A DNA stretch of 64,000 bases from contig NZ_CP129212.1 of assembly GCF_030413175.1 (NCBI RefSeq), positions 7,215,001 to 7,279,000 of the forward strand. The letters are read 5' to 3'. The notes beneath the pieces were generated by a model. It was not told the origin of the DNA. It was given only the letters and a program-made list of their open reading frames with translations, and did no database searches. Source of the DNA: Bradyrhizobium roseum (lineage in GTDB: Bacteria; Pseudomonadota; Alphaproteobacteria; Rhizobiales; Xanthobacteraceae). The position numbers were made by a program, and so were the translations under genes. Of this stretch, positions 29,184 to 36,692 are shown in pieces. The stretch's first letter is position 1; every line of letters begins with the position of its first letter.

Positions 29184-29321
29184 TACCAAAGCCGGCGCTG
29201 TTACAGACATGACGCACGTCGCCACGTGTTGAACACGCCCGGTCCGCGATACCAGGCCGGAATTCGTCACTTGGTCGACTATAGCGGCTTTGTATCTCTT
29301 CTATTCTTGCCCCGGTCTCCC

Positions 29322-29337
29322 CGGCCCGGCTCTTGCT
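29322..29337 (+). promoter_or_regulatory. Candidate sigma-54 promoter of the yqeB operon
   Basis: GG at 29323-29324 and GC at 29335-29336. The -24 half is CGGCCC and the -12 half CTTGCTT. It places the start of transcription before the ATGs at 29363 and 29378. Confidence 0.45.
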
Positions 29338-29377
29338 TCAGGTGCGGCACCTGAAGGCAGCCATGAGAGCTCAAGGC

Positions 29378-30226
29378 ATGCGGTTTGACACCCTTGATCG
29401 ATTCGCAGTGATCCTCGGCACCAACGAGACTGCCTCGGCCGTCGCGGTCCTGCTTTGTCGCAAAGGCTACGGCGTCGTGCTGTCGCATGATCCGCTGCCG
29501 CCCGTGATCCGGCGGAAAATGGCTTTTCACGACGCCCTTTTCGAAGATGATGTCAGCGTTGCCGGCATTGCGGCGCAGCGTGCCGACACCGGTGCGGCAA
29601 TTCGCACGAACCTCGGCCGGGCTCCCGGCGTGATCGTCACCGAACTTGGACTGCTCGATCTCATCGTGCTTCGCAGCCTCGACATTCTGATCGACGCACG
29701 GATGCAGAAATATCTCGCCACTCCCGATTTGCGTCGCCTCGCCCGATTGACGATCGGCCTCGGCCCCGGCTTTTGCGGCGGCGCCAATTGCGACGTCGCC
29801 ATCGAAACGCGGCCGGACAAGGCGGGACAAATCATCCGGCATGGAGCGGCCGAGCCGCCCAATGGCGTTTCGCGCCGCCTTGGAAGCCATTGGGAAGAGC
29901 GCTTCGTCCGTTCGAAATTCTCCGGCCCATGGAAGACGGCGATCGAGATCGGTACGCGTGTTTTCAAGGATTACGTCGTCGGCCATCTCGGAAATGAACC
30001 GGTGCGCGCGCCCTTCGACGGGATATTGCGAGGGATCGTTCGCGACGGGACCGAAGTACCCGGGGGCGTCAAGCTTCTTGAAATCGATTCCCGCGGACGC
30101 AAGGCAAACTGGACCGGCATCGACAGCCGCGACCAGATCATCGCCAGCGCCGTGGCAACGGCCATCTCGGTTCACACGGCAAAGCCTTCCGAAAAATCCG
30201 GACAGGCGCTCCACCTCGTCAAGTGA
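29378..30226 (+). CDS. yqeB: YqeB/EF2563-family accessory protein (molybdenum hydroxylase maturation)
   Basis: 282 aa from the ATG at 29378; an ATG at 29363 is also possible. An N-terminal Rossmann-like part (FAVILGTNETASAVAVLL) is followed by the IDARMQKY...TIGLGPGFCGGANCDVAIETRP block of the EF2563 selenium-dependent hydroxylase accessory family, related to XdhC. Those proteins help mature a molybdopterin enzyme, but no such hydroxylase gene is present in this window. It appears to start an operon with TPR, sufT and DLH-like genes. Confidence 0.78.
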   Translation: MRFDTLDRFAVILGTNETASAVAVLLCRKGYGVVLSHDPLPPVIRRKMAFHDALFEDDVSVAGIAAQRADTGAAIRTNLGRAPGVIVTELGLLDLIVLRSLDILIDARMQKYLATPDLRRLARLTIGLGPGFCGGANCDVAIETRPDKAGQIIRHGAAEPPNGVSRRLGSHWEERFVRSKFSGPWKTAIEIGTRVFKDYVVGHLGNEPVRAPFDGILRGIVRDGTEVPGGVKLLEIDSRGRKANWTGIDSRDQIIASAVATAISVHTAKPSEKSGQALHLVK

Positions 30227-30264
30227 ACCTTTAGCGAGGCGCGTCGAATAACCCCGGGCATCCC

Positions 30265-30744
30265 ATGACCGAGCTGTTGGCAGAACGCGATACGATAAAT
30301 TTTGGAGATCTCCCCGAGGAGATCGACGCGCTGCTGCAGCAGGGCGTCGCGGTCTATCGTCAGGATCATGCACAGGCGGACCGTCTGTTCCGGCGAGCGC
30401 TGGCAGCGGCGCCGGCGCAGCTTCCGATCTATTTTTGCCTGTACAAGATTCATACCTACCAAGGCCATCTCGACGAAGCGAAAGCTGCCGCCGAGAGCGG
30501 GCTGAGCGAAGCCGCGAGCCAGGCAGGCTGGAATGCAGACTGGCGGCAATGGCAGCCGCAGCCTGTGATTCCTGACGGCCCAGGCCGTTTTGCGCTCTAC
30601 ACGTTGAAGGCGCTCGCTTTCATCCATCTGCGGCGGGACGAGCAGCATCAAGCCAACCAGATGCTCGCCGCGTTACGCCGCCTCGATCCCACGGGTGCCG
30701 TCGGGTGGCCGGTCGTCGCGGCGCTCGCCGAGGGCGTCGGTTGA
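30265..30744 (+). CDS. TPR protein, nif-linked (paralogue of 39924-40463)
   Basis: 159 aa of helical tetratricopeptide-like repeats (ALLQQGVAVYRQDHAQADRLFRRAL; YFCLYKIHTYQGHLDEAK; LYTLKALAFIHLRRDE). The pattern, including the LDP ending, is shared with the TPR gene near nifB, so the two are paralogues. TPR proteins mediate protein-protein contacts; the partner is unknown. Confidence 0.72.
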   Translation: MTELLAERDTINFGDLPEEIDALLQQGVAVYRQDHAQADRLFRRALAAAPAQLPIYFCLYKIHTYQGHLDEAKAAAESGLSEAASQAGWNADWRQWQPQPVIPDGPGRFALYTLKALAFIHLRRDEQHQANQMLAALRRLDPTGAVGWPVVAALAEGVG

Positions 30745-30828
30745 GAAGCGGCCTGTGGCATCGACCTTGCAGAGAATGATTCTGCAGAGAGTGAGATGAC
30801 GCGATGGTAGCAGGACGGAGGCGTACCG

Positions 30829-31206
30829 ATGACCGTGTCGCATGATCGCGGGATGGATGTTGCCTCACCGACACTCGCGGCCGGCGATGGACAGTCGGCC
30901 GAAGGCGACCTGACCGAGCGCATCATCGCGGCGCTGCGGACGGTGCATGATCCCGAAATTCCGGTAAACATCTACGATCTCGGATTGATCTACCGTATCG
31001 CACCGAAGCAAACAGGCTTCGTCGAAATCGACATGACACTCACGGCGCCCGGCTGTCCCGTGGCCGGCGAAATGCTGAAATGGGTCGAGACGGCTGTCAG
31101 CGGCGTCGAAGGCATCAGCAGCGTGGATGTCCGCCTTGTGTTCGATCCGCCCTGGGACAAGTCGCGGATGTCGGAGGACGTGCAATTGGAATTAGGCCTG
31201 ATCTGA
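30829..31206 (+). CDS. sufT: SufT/PaaD-like DUF59 (MIP18) Fe-S assembly protein
   Basis: 125 aa; GGAGG lies before the ATG at 30829. The DUF59 core includes the TVHDPEIPVNIYDLGLIY signature, then LTAPGCPVAGEM with the conserved Cys and a VRLVFDPPWDKSRMSED ending. Such proteins support Fe-S cluster maturation of target enzymes. A role in nitrogenase or accessory cluster supply is inferred from location. Confidence 0.88.
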   Translation: MTVSHDRGMDVASPTLAAGDGQSAEGDLTERIIAALRTVHDPEIPVNIYDLGLIYRIAPKQTGFVEIDMTLTAPGCPVAGEMLKWVETAVSGVEGISSVDVRLVFDPPWDKSRMSEDVQLELGLI

Positions 31207-31247
31207 AATCCGCTGTTACGGCAACAGAACCGAGAAACGAGGATACT

Positions 31248-32018
31248 ATGATCGAGCTGACAGCCGGGGATGGACACAAGTTTTCCGCCTATCGCGCCGA
31301 CCCGGACGGCACGCCCAAAGGCGCGGTCGTCGTCGTGCAGGATTTCTTCGGCATCAATCCGCAGATCCGAAAACTCGCGGACCAATTCGCCGCGAAGGGA
31401 TATGTGGCCATCGCACCTTCACTTTTCGACTCCGTGAAAACGGACGTCACGCTGGACTACGATGATAGCGGCCTTGCCGAGGGAGTTGAGCTGACACAGC
31501 AGGTCGGAACCGAGCGTGCGATCGGTGACATTCAGGGGGCGGTCGATGCCGTCAAAGGCGCGGGCAAGGTAACGGTCATCGGGTATGGTTGGGGCGGATA
31601 CCTGGCCTATCTCGCCGCCAACCGCGTCAATGGCGTCGCCTGTGCCGTTGGATATTACGGTGATGGAATCGTCGACGACTACCGTGAAAAACGCAAGGTG
31701 CCGACCTTGCTGCACTTCGGCGAAGACGATCGGCGGATTCCCTTTGAGGAGGTCGGCCAGTTCCGATCCCACCGGCCGGACGTCAGCGCGTTTTCCTATC
31801 CAGGCGCGTCGCATGCGTTCAACTGTGACGACCGGGACAGCTATCATGACGAGGCGGCCAAATCAGCGCTGGAGCGAACGCTGTTATGGATTTCCCAATA
31901 TGTCGAGGGGCAGCCCCCGATCGCCCTTAAGAATGCGGGCGCCTACGCCCAGGCCAAGGTCGAGAAGAAGAAGAAAAAGAAAGAGGGTGCTGACGACCTC
32001 GGACCGCCGATGGCGTGA
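31248..32018 (+). CDS. Dienelactone hydrolase-like protein lacking the nucleophile Cys
   Basis: 256-aa alpha/beta-hydrolase of the DLH family (GVVVVQDFFGINPQIRKLAD-type start). The elbow that is normally GxCxGG reads GYGWGG, so residue 114 is Gly (codon GGT at 31587; Cys would be TGT). Acid Asp160/161 and His189 (in GASHAF) remain. A C-terminal Lys-rich tail (seven Lys interrupted by Glu and Val) is added. Either it is a non-catalytic family member or it uses another mechanism. It sits 41 bp after sufT in the same operon. Confidence 0.8.
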   Translation: MIELTAGDGHKFSAYRADPDGTPKGAVVVVQDFFGINPQIRKLADQFAAKGYVAIAPSLFDSVKTDVTLDYDDSGLAEGVELTQQVGTERAIGDIQGAVDAVKGAGKVTVIGYGWGGYLAYLAANRVNGVACAVGYYGDGIVDDYREKRKVPTLLHFGEDDRRIPFEEVGQFRSHRPDVSAFSYPGASHAFNCDDRDSYHDEAAKSALERTLLWISQYVEGQPPIALKNAGAYAQAKVEKKKKKKEGADDLGPPMA

Positions 32019-32114
32019 TGGGACGGCAATGCCAAGTGAAGCGCTGACACATCGCTGCGACGGCGACCGCTCCCGGATCGTCGATCAGCGGACAGCCGTT
32101 GTGCAGGGAATGCG

Positions 32115-32444
32115 ATGAGCGTCATCGAGCACGATTTTGGCAGTGAGGAGCGCAGGGCGGCTCGACGCCTGCGGACGCTGCTGGAGCTGGGCGCCTTGCA
32201 CGAGGCTAACATTCGCAGCAATCCGCTGCCCTACCTGGAGCGGGCGAGCGAGCGAATCTTCCAGCTCGAGAAAATCCTGTTCGAGGCCGTTGAAGCGGCG
32301 ACATCCCAATCGTCGCCGCCCATCTCATCCGAAATGATCCGCGTGAGCAAGGCGGAGTACGATCGCTATCTCGCCTGTCTTGCAATCATCGAGAACGGAT
32401 TGGCCAGGCTCGTCTCGGATGCCGGAGATCCGCAATCTGCGTGA
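32115..32444 (+). CDS. Hypothetical nif-island protein (109 aa)
   Basis: Small charged helical protein starting MSVIEHDFGSEERRAARRLR. It has no Cys, signal peptide or known motif. A likely coiled-coil segment spans residues 30-60. It lies in the same direction as the surrounding small genes and is probably part of the yqeB operon. Function not recognised. Confidence 0.55.
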   Translation: MSVIEHDFGSEERRAARRLRTLLELGALHEANIRSNPLPYLERASERIFQLEKILFEAVEAATSQSSPPISSEMIRVSKAEYDRYLACLAIIENGLARLVSDAGDPQSA

Positions 32445-32507
32445 AGCAGCTGTATTGGTGACGATTCCGATCGCGGCAAATACAACCAAGAAGAGGAGAG
32501 CCTTTCG

Positions 32508-32753
32508 ATGTCGATAGCAGCGGGCTTCTTTGTCGACTGGGACGGCAATGCGCGCTCAACGCTCGATCCGGGCAGCGGCTATCTTTGCGAGACCGATCCG
32601 GTGGCGCGCTACGTGGCCGTCACCACGAAGGGCGGCACATTGGTGCACGAGGGCACGTTCTACAAGAGCGTCGCGGATATCGAAAAGGCCGGCATCAAGG
32701 CTTCGCTCGTTCCGGGCGATCATCCCTGGGGCCGCCGGGAAGACGGATTTTAG
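32508..32753 (+). CDS. Hypothetical nif-island protein (81 aa)
   Basis: Begins MSIAAGFFVDWDGNARSTLD, with a strong AAGAGGAGAG ribosome-binding region upstream. It is soluble and contains GTFYKSVADIEKAGIKASL. No known motif. It is followed 30 bp later by another small gene, suggesting a linked pair. Confidence 0.6.
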   Translation: MSIAAGFFVDWDGNARSTLDPGSGYLCETDPVARYVAVTTKGGTLVHEGTFYKSVADIEKAGIKASLVPGDHPWGRREDGF

Positions 32754-32783
32754 CGATCGGAGACGACGGAAAGGAGAAAAGAG

Positions 32784-33023
32784 ATGCTTCCAACCACCAT
32801 TGTGATCGACGAGGCGCCGCGGTGCGTCGTGCGCCCGACCGACACCAAGGACCTCAATCGCTTCATCCGCAATGGCAAAGCCTATCTGCTCGCCGACAAC
32901 CCCGACGGCAAGATCACCCATCGCAGCGCGGACGACGTCGAAGCCGCCAGGTGGCGCAATGCGCTGGCGCTGCACAAAGCCTGGGGCGGCGCCGAAGAGG
33001 AGTTTTTCGGAACGCCGCTCTGA
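32784..33023 (+). CDS. Hypothetical nif-island protein (79 aa)
   Basis: Begins MLPTTIVIDEAPRCVVRPTD; AAAGGAG lies upstream. It is a compact alpha/beta-looking protein with a Trp-rich C-terminal helix (ARWRNALALHKAWGGAEEEFF). No motif is recognised. It is convergent with the haemoglobin gene, 42 bp away. Confidence 0.6.
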   Translation: MLPTTIVIDEAPRCVVRPTDTKDLNRFIRNGKAYLLADNPDGKITHRSADDVEAARWRNALALHKAWGGAEEEFFGTPL

Positions 33024-33065
33024 TCGCGGCGAGAGACGGTGACCGCAGCCGTCCTGCTGTGCGCT

Positions 33066-33494
33066 TCAGGGACGCGCGGTCCCCGCATCGTGGGGATTGC
33101 CGGCCTGATTGCGCATCCAGTCGGCGAGCTTGGTCAGCGCAACGTCGAGCTCTTGCCGCGCGCCATCGTCGGCGACCGTCTCCGCGAGCGCGCCCCGCAT
33201 GCAGAGCAGCCACGCGTCGCGCTCGGCATTGCCGATCGCAAATCCCATGTGCCGCTGCCGCAACCGCGGGTGGCCTTTTTCGGGAGAATAGAGCTTCGGT
33301 CCGCCCGTCCATTCGCTCAAATACCGCTTGAGGACGTTCTTGACCGACCCGAGATCCGGCGCATGCATGGTCCTGATCGTCCTGGCTTCGGGCAGCGTAT
33401 CCATCTTTCCGTAAAACGCTTCCACCAGCCGATCGATCGTGACCGCCCCACCGATCCGTTCGAACATCGATACGCCCGTTGCGACCTCAGACAT
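33066..33494 (-). CDS. Group II truncated haemoglobin
   Basis: 142 aa. FERIGGAVTIDRLVEAFYGKM is the trHb start, and the proximal-His region is RLRQRHMGFAIG. The Trp of DAWLLCM is the group II G8 Trp. It binds O2 or NO with high affinity. Near nitrogenase genes it could buffer O2 or scavenge NO, which is inference. It is last in a minus-strand operon with a Rieske protein and small unknowns. Confidence 0.9.
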   Translation of the reverse strand: MSEVATGVSMFERIGGAVTIDRLVEAFYGKMDTLPEARTIRTMHAPDLGSVKNVLKRYLSEWTGGPKLYSPEKGHPRLRQRHMGFAIGNAERDAWLLCMRGALAETVADDGARQELDVALTKLADWMRNQAGNPHDAGTARP

Positions 33495-33542
33495 CTTTCA
33501 CTCCGCGGGTGCCGCATCGTGCGGCGAAGATCGACCACAACG

Positions 33543-33710
33543 TCATTCGTCCATGCTCGGCAGCAGGATCACTTCAGCCGGCGCGCCCGCCCCTTGCTCC
33601 TCGATGAAATCGAGTCCGGCAACAAGCGACAACCCGCCACCGCTCTCCATCAGGACAACCGCGTCCTTCGGCATCTTCAGCAGCGCTTCCAGCAAGCCAG
33701 CGACCGTCAT
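33543..33710 (-). CDS. Small hypothetical protein (55 aa)
   Basis: Frame ATG at 33710 to stop at 33543, translating as MTVAGLLEALLKMPKDAVV and ending LLPSMDE. The ATG overlaps the stop of the upstream gene (ATGA), indicating translational coupling. The codon use is coding-like. Pattern unknown; it has a central LMESGGGLSLVAGLDF stretch. Confidence 0.6.
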   Translation of the reverse strand: MTVAGLLEALLKMPKDAVVLMESGGGLSLVAGLDFIEEQGAGAPAEVILLPSMDE

Positions 33711-34039
33711 GAGCCTTCCTGTCCGGCAATTCCTGCCACCTTCATGGGACCCGCCGCATTGTCGAAGATCAATTCGGCCGGCTCTTCATCCAGCATCACG
33801 ATTTCAGCACGCCTCAGGACACCGTTGTCGTGATATTCGTAGCGGTGCGACAATTCAACCTCGCCATAGACGACCTTGTCGAAGCCGCTCAACGTTCCGG
33901 CCTTGCTGAAATAGGCGCGAATGAAGGTATTTCGATGCGAGAGTCCCTCAGCCGGGATCGGGTTCACGAGGTTGAACGGCAACTTCACACCGCTGTAGGA
34001 GACGAAAAACCGACATTCCTGATTCACATCGCTCGTCAT
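33707..34039 (-). CDS. Hypothetical nif-island protein (110 aa)
   Basis: Predicted beta-rich soluble protein starting MTSDVNQECRFFVSYSGVKLPF, with charged strands (YGEVELSHRYEYHDNGVLRRAEIVML). Not recognised. It is coupled to the 55-aa gene by ATGA and lies 36 bp after the Rieske gene. Confidence 0.65.
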   Translation of the reverse strand: MTSDVNQECRFFVSYSGVKLPFNLVNPIPAEGLSHRNTFIRAYFSKAGTLSGFDKVVYGEVELSHRYEYHDNGVLRRAEIVMLDEEPAELIFDNAAGPMKVAGIAGQEGS

Positions 34040-34075
34040 ACAAGCCCCCCGATTGCGCGCATTGCCGGGCTTCCG

Positions 34076-34525
34076 TCAATCCGGATGGATCATGATTTCC
34101 ATGGTGTCGTCGAGTTCATCGAACGGATTGGGCGTCCCGTCATCCTCGACCAGCGCAACGCCGCAGAGGCAGACGTCACCATCGACGACGGCGAGCGCGA
34201 TCGGCTCCAGGCTCCGGTCCTTGCACGGTCCATCGATGCACAGCCCGGTATCGATCTCGAAGACGGAACCATGCCTGCCGCATTTCAGGAATGTCCGGTC
34301 CGGCGTGAAGAAGTTTCCTTCCCCGAAATTCAGCCAGATGCCTTCGTGCGGGCAGGAATTGACATACCCGACATAGCCGTTGGCGTGGGTCCGAACGATG
34401 ACAATGGGGAACGGCCGGCTCTCCCCGGCGTCGTTGATACGCGACAGGCTGAAGGCCCGGGCGTCGCCCCGTTCGATGCTGTCGGCGGCGCAAACGGCGA
34501 AGACCTCAATTTTCGTTGACGACAT
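34076..34525 (-). CDS. Rieske [2Fe-2S] ferredoxin-like protein
   Basis: 149 aa from MSSTKIEV (start about 34525; an in-frame ATG at 34576 is less likely). The ligand pairs are SCPHEG and KCGRHGSVF, the CxH...CxxH Rieske pattern. It is a soluble electron carrier with an extended tail. A paralogue lies at 49094. Its partner oxygenase or reductase is not obvious. Confidence 0.85.
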   Translation of the reverse strand: MSSTKIEVFAVCAADSIERGDARAFSLSRINDAGESRPFPIVIVRTHANGYVGYVNSCPHEGIWLNFGEGNFFTPDRTFLKCGRHGSVFEIDTGLCIDGPCKDRSLEPIALAVVDGDVCLCGVALVEDDGTPNPFDELDDTMEIMIHPD

Positions 34526-34579
34526 CCCTTGACCCCGTTGCACGGAGGGCACGCCTTGCGTACTGCGCCCTCCCATTTC

Positions 34580-34888
34580 TCAGAGAGCTGAAAGCGTCCG
34601 CACTCCCTTGAGCGTTGGATAGTTTTCTCGAAGGATTCTCTCTAGTTTCCGGCACAGGCTGTTGTCGGACGCGGCGCCCGGACCGACAAAGTCCGTTCCC
34701 TGCTCCCATATCTCGAAGAAGCAATGCAGCGCGTCCTCATAGGCGGCGTCCGGCACGGTGCTGATGTCGTGCAACCGTGCGATCCCGTCAGCCGAGACTT
34801 CGAGCCGCCAACTCCGGTCGTCTTCGACGGACGCGAGCAACGCGCTGATGTCCGCAGCGGTCCAGTCGCTCTTGAGATCAATCGCCAT
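34580..34888 (-). CDS. Hypothetical nif-island protein (102 aa)
   Basis: Starts MAIDLKSDWTAADISALLASV; alpha/beta, with one Cys pair not spaced as a metal site. It is first of the minus-strand operon ending in the truncated haemoglobin. A sigma-54-like element lies about 80 bp upstream. Function not recognised. Confidence 0.6.
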   Translation of the reverse strand: MAIDLKSDWTAADISALLASVEDDRSWRLEVSADGIARLHDISTVPDAAYEDALHCFFEIWEQGTDFVGPGAASDNSLCRKLERILRENYPTLKGVRTLSAL

Positions 34889-34897
34889 ACCCTGCCT

Positions 34898-34913
34898 TGT
34901 CGGAAAGACGACA
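34898..34913. promoter_or_regulatory. NifA upstream activator sequence (GST / Rieske divergent region)
   Basis: TGT-N10-ACA positioned 84 bp before the plus-strand sigma-54-like element. It lies inside the minus-strand leader. Confidence 0.5.
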
Positions 34914-34968
34914 TTGCTGTCGGACTCGTCCCGTCGACGGGTCCGCAGCGCTTCATTGCCCCGATATT

Positions 34969-34984
34969 TGCATGAAGCGTGCCG
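34969..34984 (-). promoter_or_regulatory. Candidate sigma-54 promoter of the Rieske-haemoglobin operon
   Basis: Read on minus: CGGCACGCTTCATGCA, GG-N10-GC with a good -24 half and one mismatch in the -12 half. Confidence 0.5.
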
Positions 34985-34996
34985 AGCAGGCGCCGA

Positions 34997-35012
34997 CGGG
35001 CGGACCGTTGCA
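34997..35012 (+). promoter_or_regulatory. Candidate sigma-54 promoter of the GST gene
   Basis: GG at 34998-34999 and GC at 35010-35011. The -12 half TTGCAT is good; the -24 half is weak. Confidence 0.35.
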
Positions 35013-35040
35013 TTTCCTGAGACACCGAGAGGACCGATGA

Positions 35041-35712
35041 ATGGCTGCGATGAAGCTCTACATGACCCCGGGTTCGTGTTCGACCGCGATCCACATCATC
35101 CTGGAAGAACTGGAAGAGGTCTTCGAGGCTTATGTCGTGAACCTGCCCGCCGGCGATCACTTCAGGCCTGACTATGTCGCGATCAATCCGAAATCGACCA
35201 TTCCGACATTGGTGCGTCGCGACGGCACGTCGCTGACCGAAGTCACGGCCATTGCCTATTGGCTTGGTCGCACTCACCCCCGCGCCGGACTTTGGCCTGA
35301 TGACGTTGAGAGCGAGTCCCGCCTGGTCGAAGCCATGGCCTACATCGCAGGGACCATCCACGGCCAGGGCTTCGCCAGAATTTTCGCCACCAATACGTTT
35401 GCCAGAAATCCGGCCGATTACGACTCGGTGCGGGAGCTCGGCCGCGACATCGTCGCCAAGGGCTTTGCCATCCTGAACGAGGCGATCGGGACAAGAGCCT
35501 ATCTGGCGGCGGAATATTCGGTGGCTGACCCCATTCTCTTCTACGTCGCGTTCTGGGCCGACAAGACCGGCATCGCACTGCCCGAACACCTCGCCGCGCA
35601 TTACATGCGAATGCTGGCACGTCCCGCGGTGCAGCGCGTGTTGCGCGAGGAAGGCTACAACACGGCTTCCCTGGGCAAGTCGTCAGGTCGCGAAGGGCGG
35701 GCCGGTGGCTAA
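35041..35712 (+). CDS. Glutathione S-transferase-like protein
   Basis: 223 aa. The thioredoxin-like N-domain (MKLYMTPGSCSTAIHIILEELE, then NPKSTIPTLV and TEVTAIAYWLG) precedes an all-helical C-domain. GAGAGGA precedes the start. Fits the GST superfamily of bacterial Beta/Nu-like proteins. Substrate unknown; such genes recur in nif loci. It may deal with oxidised thiols. Confidence 0.83.
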   Translation: MAAMKLYMTPGSCSTAIHIILEELEEVFEAYVVNLPAGDHFRPDYVAINPKSTIPTLVRRDGTSLTEVTAIAYWLGRTHPRAGLWPDDVESESRLVEAMAYIAGTIHGQGFARIFATNTFARNPADYDSVRELGRDIVAKGFAILNEAIGTRAYLAAEYSVADPILFYVAFWADKTGIALPEHLAAHYMRMLARPAVQRVLREEGYNTASLGKSSGREGRAGG

Positions 35713-35783
35713 TCTAGCGCTTCGGCTCCGGCGCATGATTCTTGCAGAACCATGGGATCTCTGATCAAGCGAAAGGGAGCCCA

Positions 35784-36068
35784 GTGACGGAAATGATCGT
35801 AGTGGAAGAGCGTAACCAGGACGACATGTCGCGCAAGGCGGGCTGCTATCTCTATGCCGACACCAGACTGTGGCTCGAGGACGATCTGGTTCACCGCGGC
35901 GATGGACCTGCGGTGATTTCCCCCGACGGCGTCGAGCGCTGGTATATCAGGGGCAAGGATGTGACCCGCGACGTCAAGACGTTCTTCTTCCAGAACGAAT
36001 GGCCGCTGCGGCTCGGCCTCGATACGGCAGAAAAAATGACCTTGTTCAAGGTACAGTTTCTCAAGTGA
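35784..36068 (+). CDS. Hypothetical nif-island protein (94 aa)
   Basis: GTG start at 35784 with GGGAG 6 nt upstream; an ATG at 35793 is possible. It contains AGCYLYADTRLWLEDDLVHRGDGPAVISPDGVE, reminiscent of short repeat-type proteins carrying WYxxG motifs. Not assigned. It follows the GST gene by 71 bp and ends in a shared terminator region. Confidence 0.6.
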   Translation: MTEMIVVEERNQDDMSRKAGCYLYADTRLWLEDDLVHRGDGPAVISPDGVERWYIRGKDVTRDVKTFFFQNEWPLRLGLDTAEKMTLFKVQFLK

Positions 36069-36081
36069 GCGGGTGGGCAGC

Positions 36082-36114
36082 CACGACGGAGATGCGCAAG
36101 GCAACTCCGTCGTG
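36082..36114. terminator. Bidirectional hairpin between convergent genes
   Basis: 10-bp inverted repeat CACGACGGAG/CTCCGTCGTG with a 13-nt loop between two convergent coding regions. Confidence 0.6.
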
Positions 36115-36122
36115 CGCACGCC

Positions 36123-36347
36123 TCACGCGGCGTTCGGCGTACTCTCGGCCTTGAAGGCGTCGACGGCGGCCCGCGTCAGACGAAACACGCCGCGGCCGCC
36201 GGCGAGCGGCTGGTAGGCGTTGCTGGCCCTGTCGCACAGCGCGTTGAACCAATCCTGCGGGCTGAGGGCCGGCGGCCGTTCGCTGATTTCGACGACGATT
36301 CCGTTCGGTGCGAAGCGCACGTGAATGAGAACACTCTGCGATTCCAT
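36123..36347 (-). CDS. Hypothetical nif-island protein (74 aa)
   Basis: Begins MESQSVLIHVRFAPNGIVVEIS; GAGAGA lies upstream. It is a small alpha/beta protein with no motif. It lies 9 bp after the [2Fe-2S] ferredoxin gene. Not recognised. Confidence 0.6.
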   Translation of the reverse strand: MESQSVLIHVRFAPNGIVVEISERPPALSPQDWFNALCDRASNAYQPLAGGRGVFRLTRAAVDAFKAESTPNAA

Positions 36348-36356
36348 CGTTCTCTC

Positions 36357-36665
36357 CTAGATCCCTGAGCCAAAGCCCAGCAGTTCGATCGTGATGTTCT
36401 CCGTGCCCAGCACCTTGGCCTGGCAGGCCAGCCGGGATTTGGAACCGACACCGACGATGGAATCGAGCCTCTCGTTTTCCTCGCGGGCCGTCTTCGACAG
36501 GCCCTTGCGGCCTTCCTGCACGAAGATATGACAGCTTCCGCATTTGGCCTGCCCTTCGCACTTGTGGAGAATGCCGATCTCCGCGCCGAGAAGCGCGGCC
36601 AGCAACGTCGTTCCCTCGCCAACCTCGATAGTCTTGCCTGCCGGCATGATGGTAAGTTGCGCCAT
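36357..36665 (-). CDS. Plant-type [2Fe-2S] ferredoxin
   Basis: 102 aa from the ATG at 36665. The ligand Cys pattern is HKCEGQAKCGSCHIF followed by a distal LACQAK, like adrenodoxin/plant-type ferredoxins of nif loci (FdxD-like). It is an electron carrier, not necessarily the direct nitrogenase donor. It is downstream of a DegT-like gene. Confidence 0.87.
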   Translation of the reverse strand: MAQLTIMPAGKTIEVGEGTTLLAALLGAEIGILHKCEGQAKCGSCHIFVQEGRKGLSKTAREENERLDSIVGVGSKSRLACQAKVLGTENITIELLGFGSGI

Positions 36666-36692
36666 GGATCCATTCCTCGTTTGTTGCACGTC

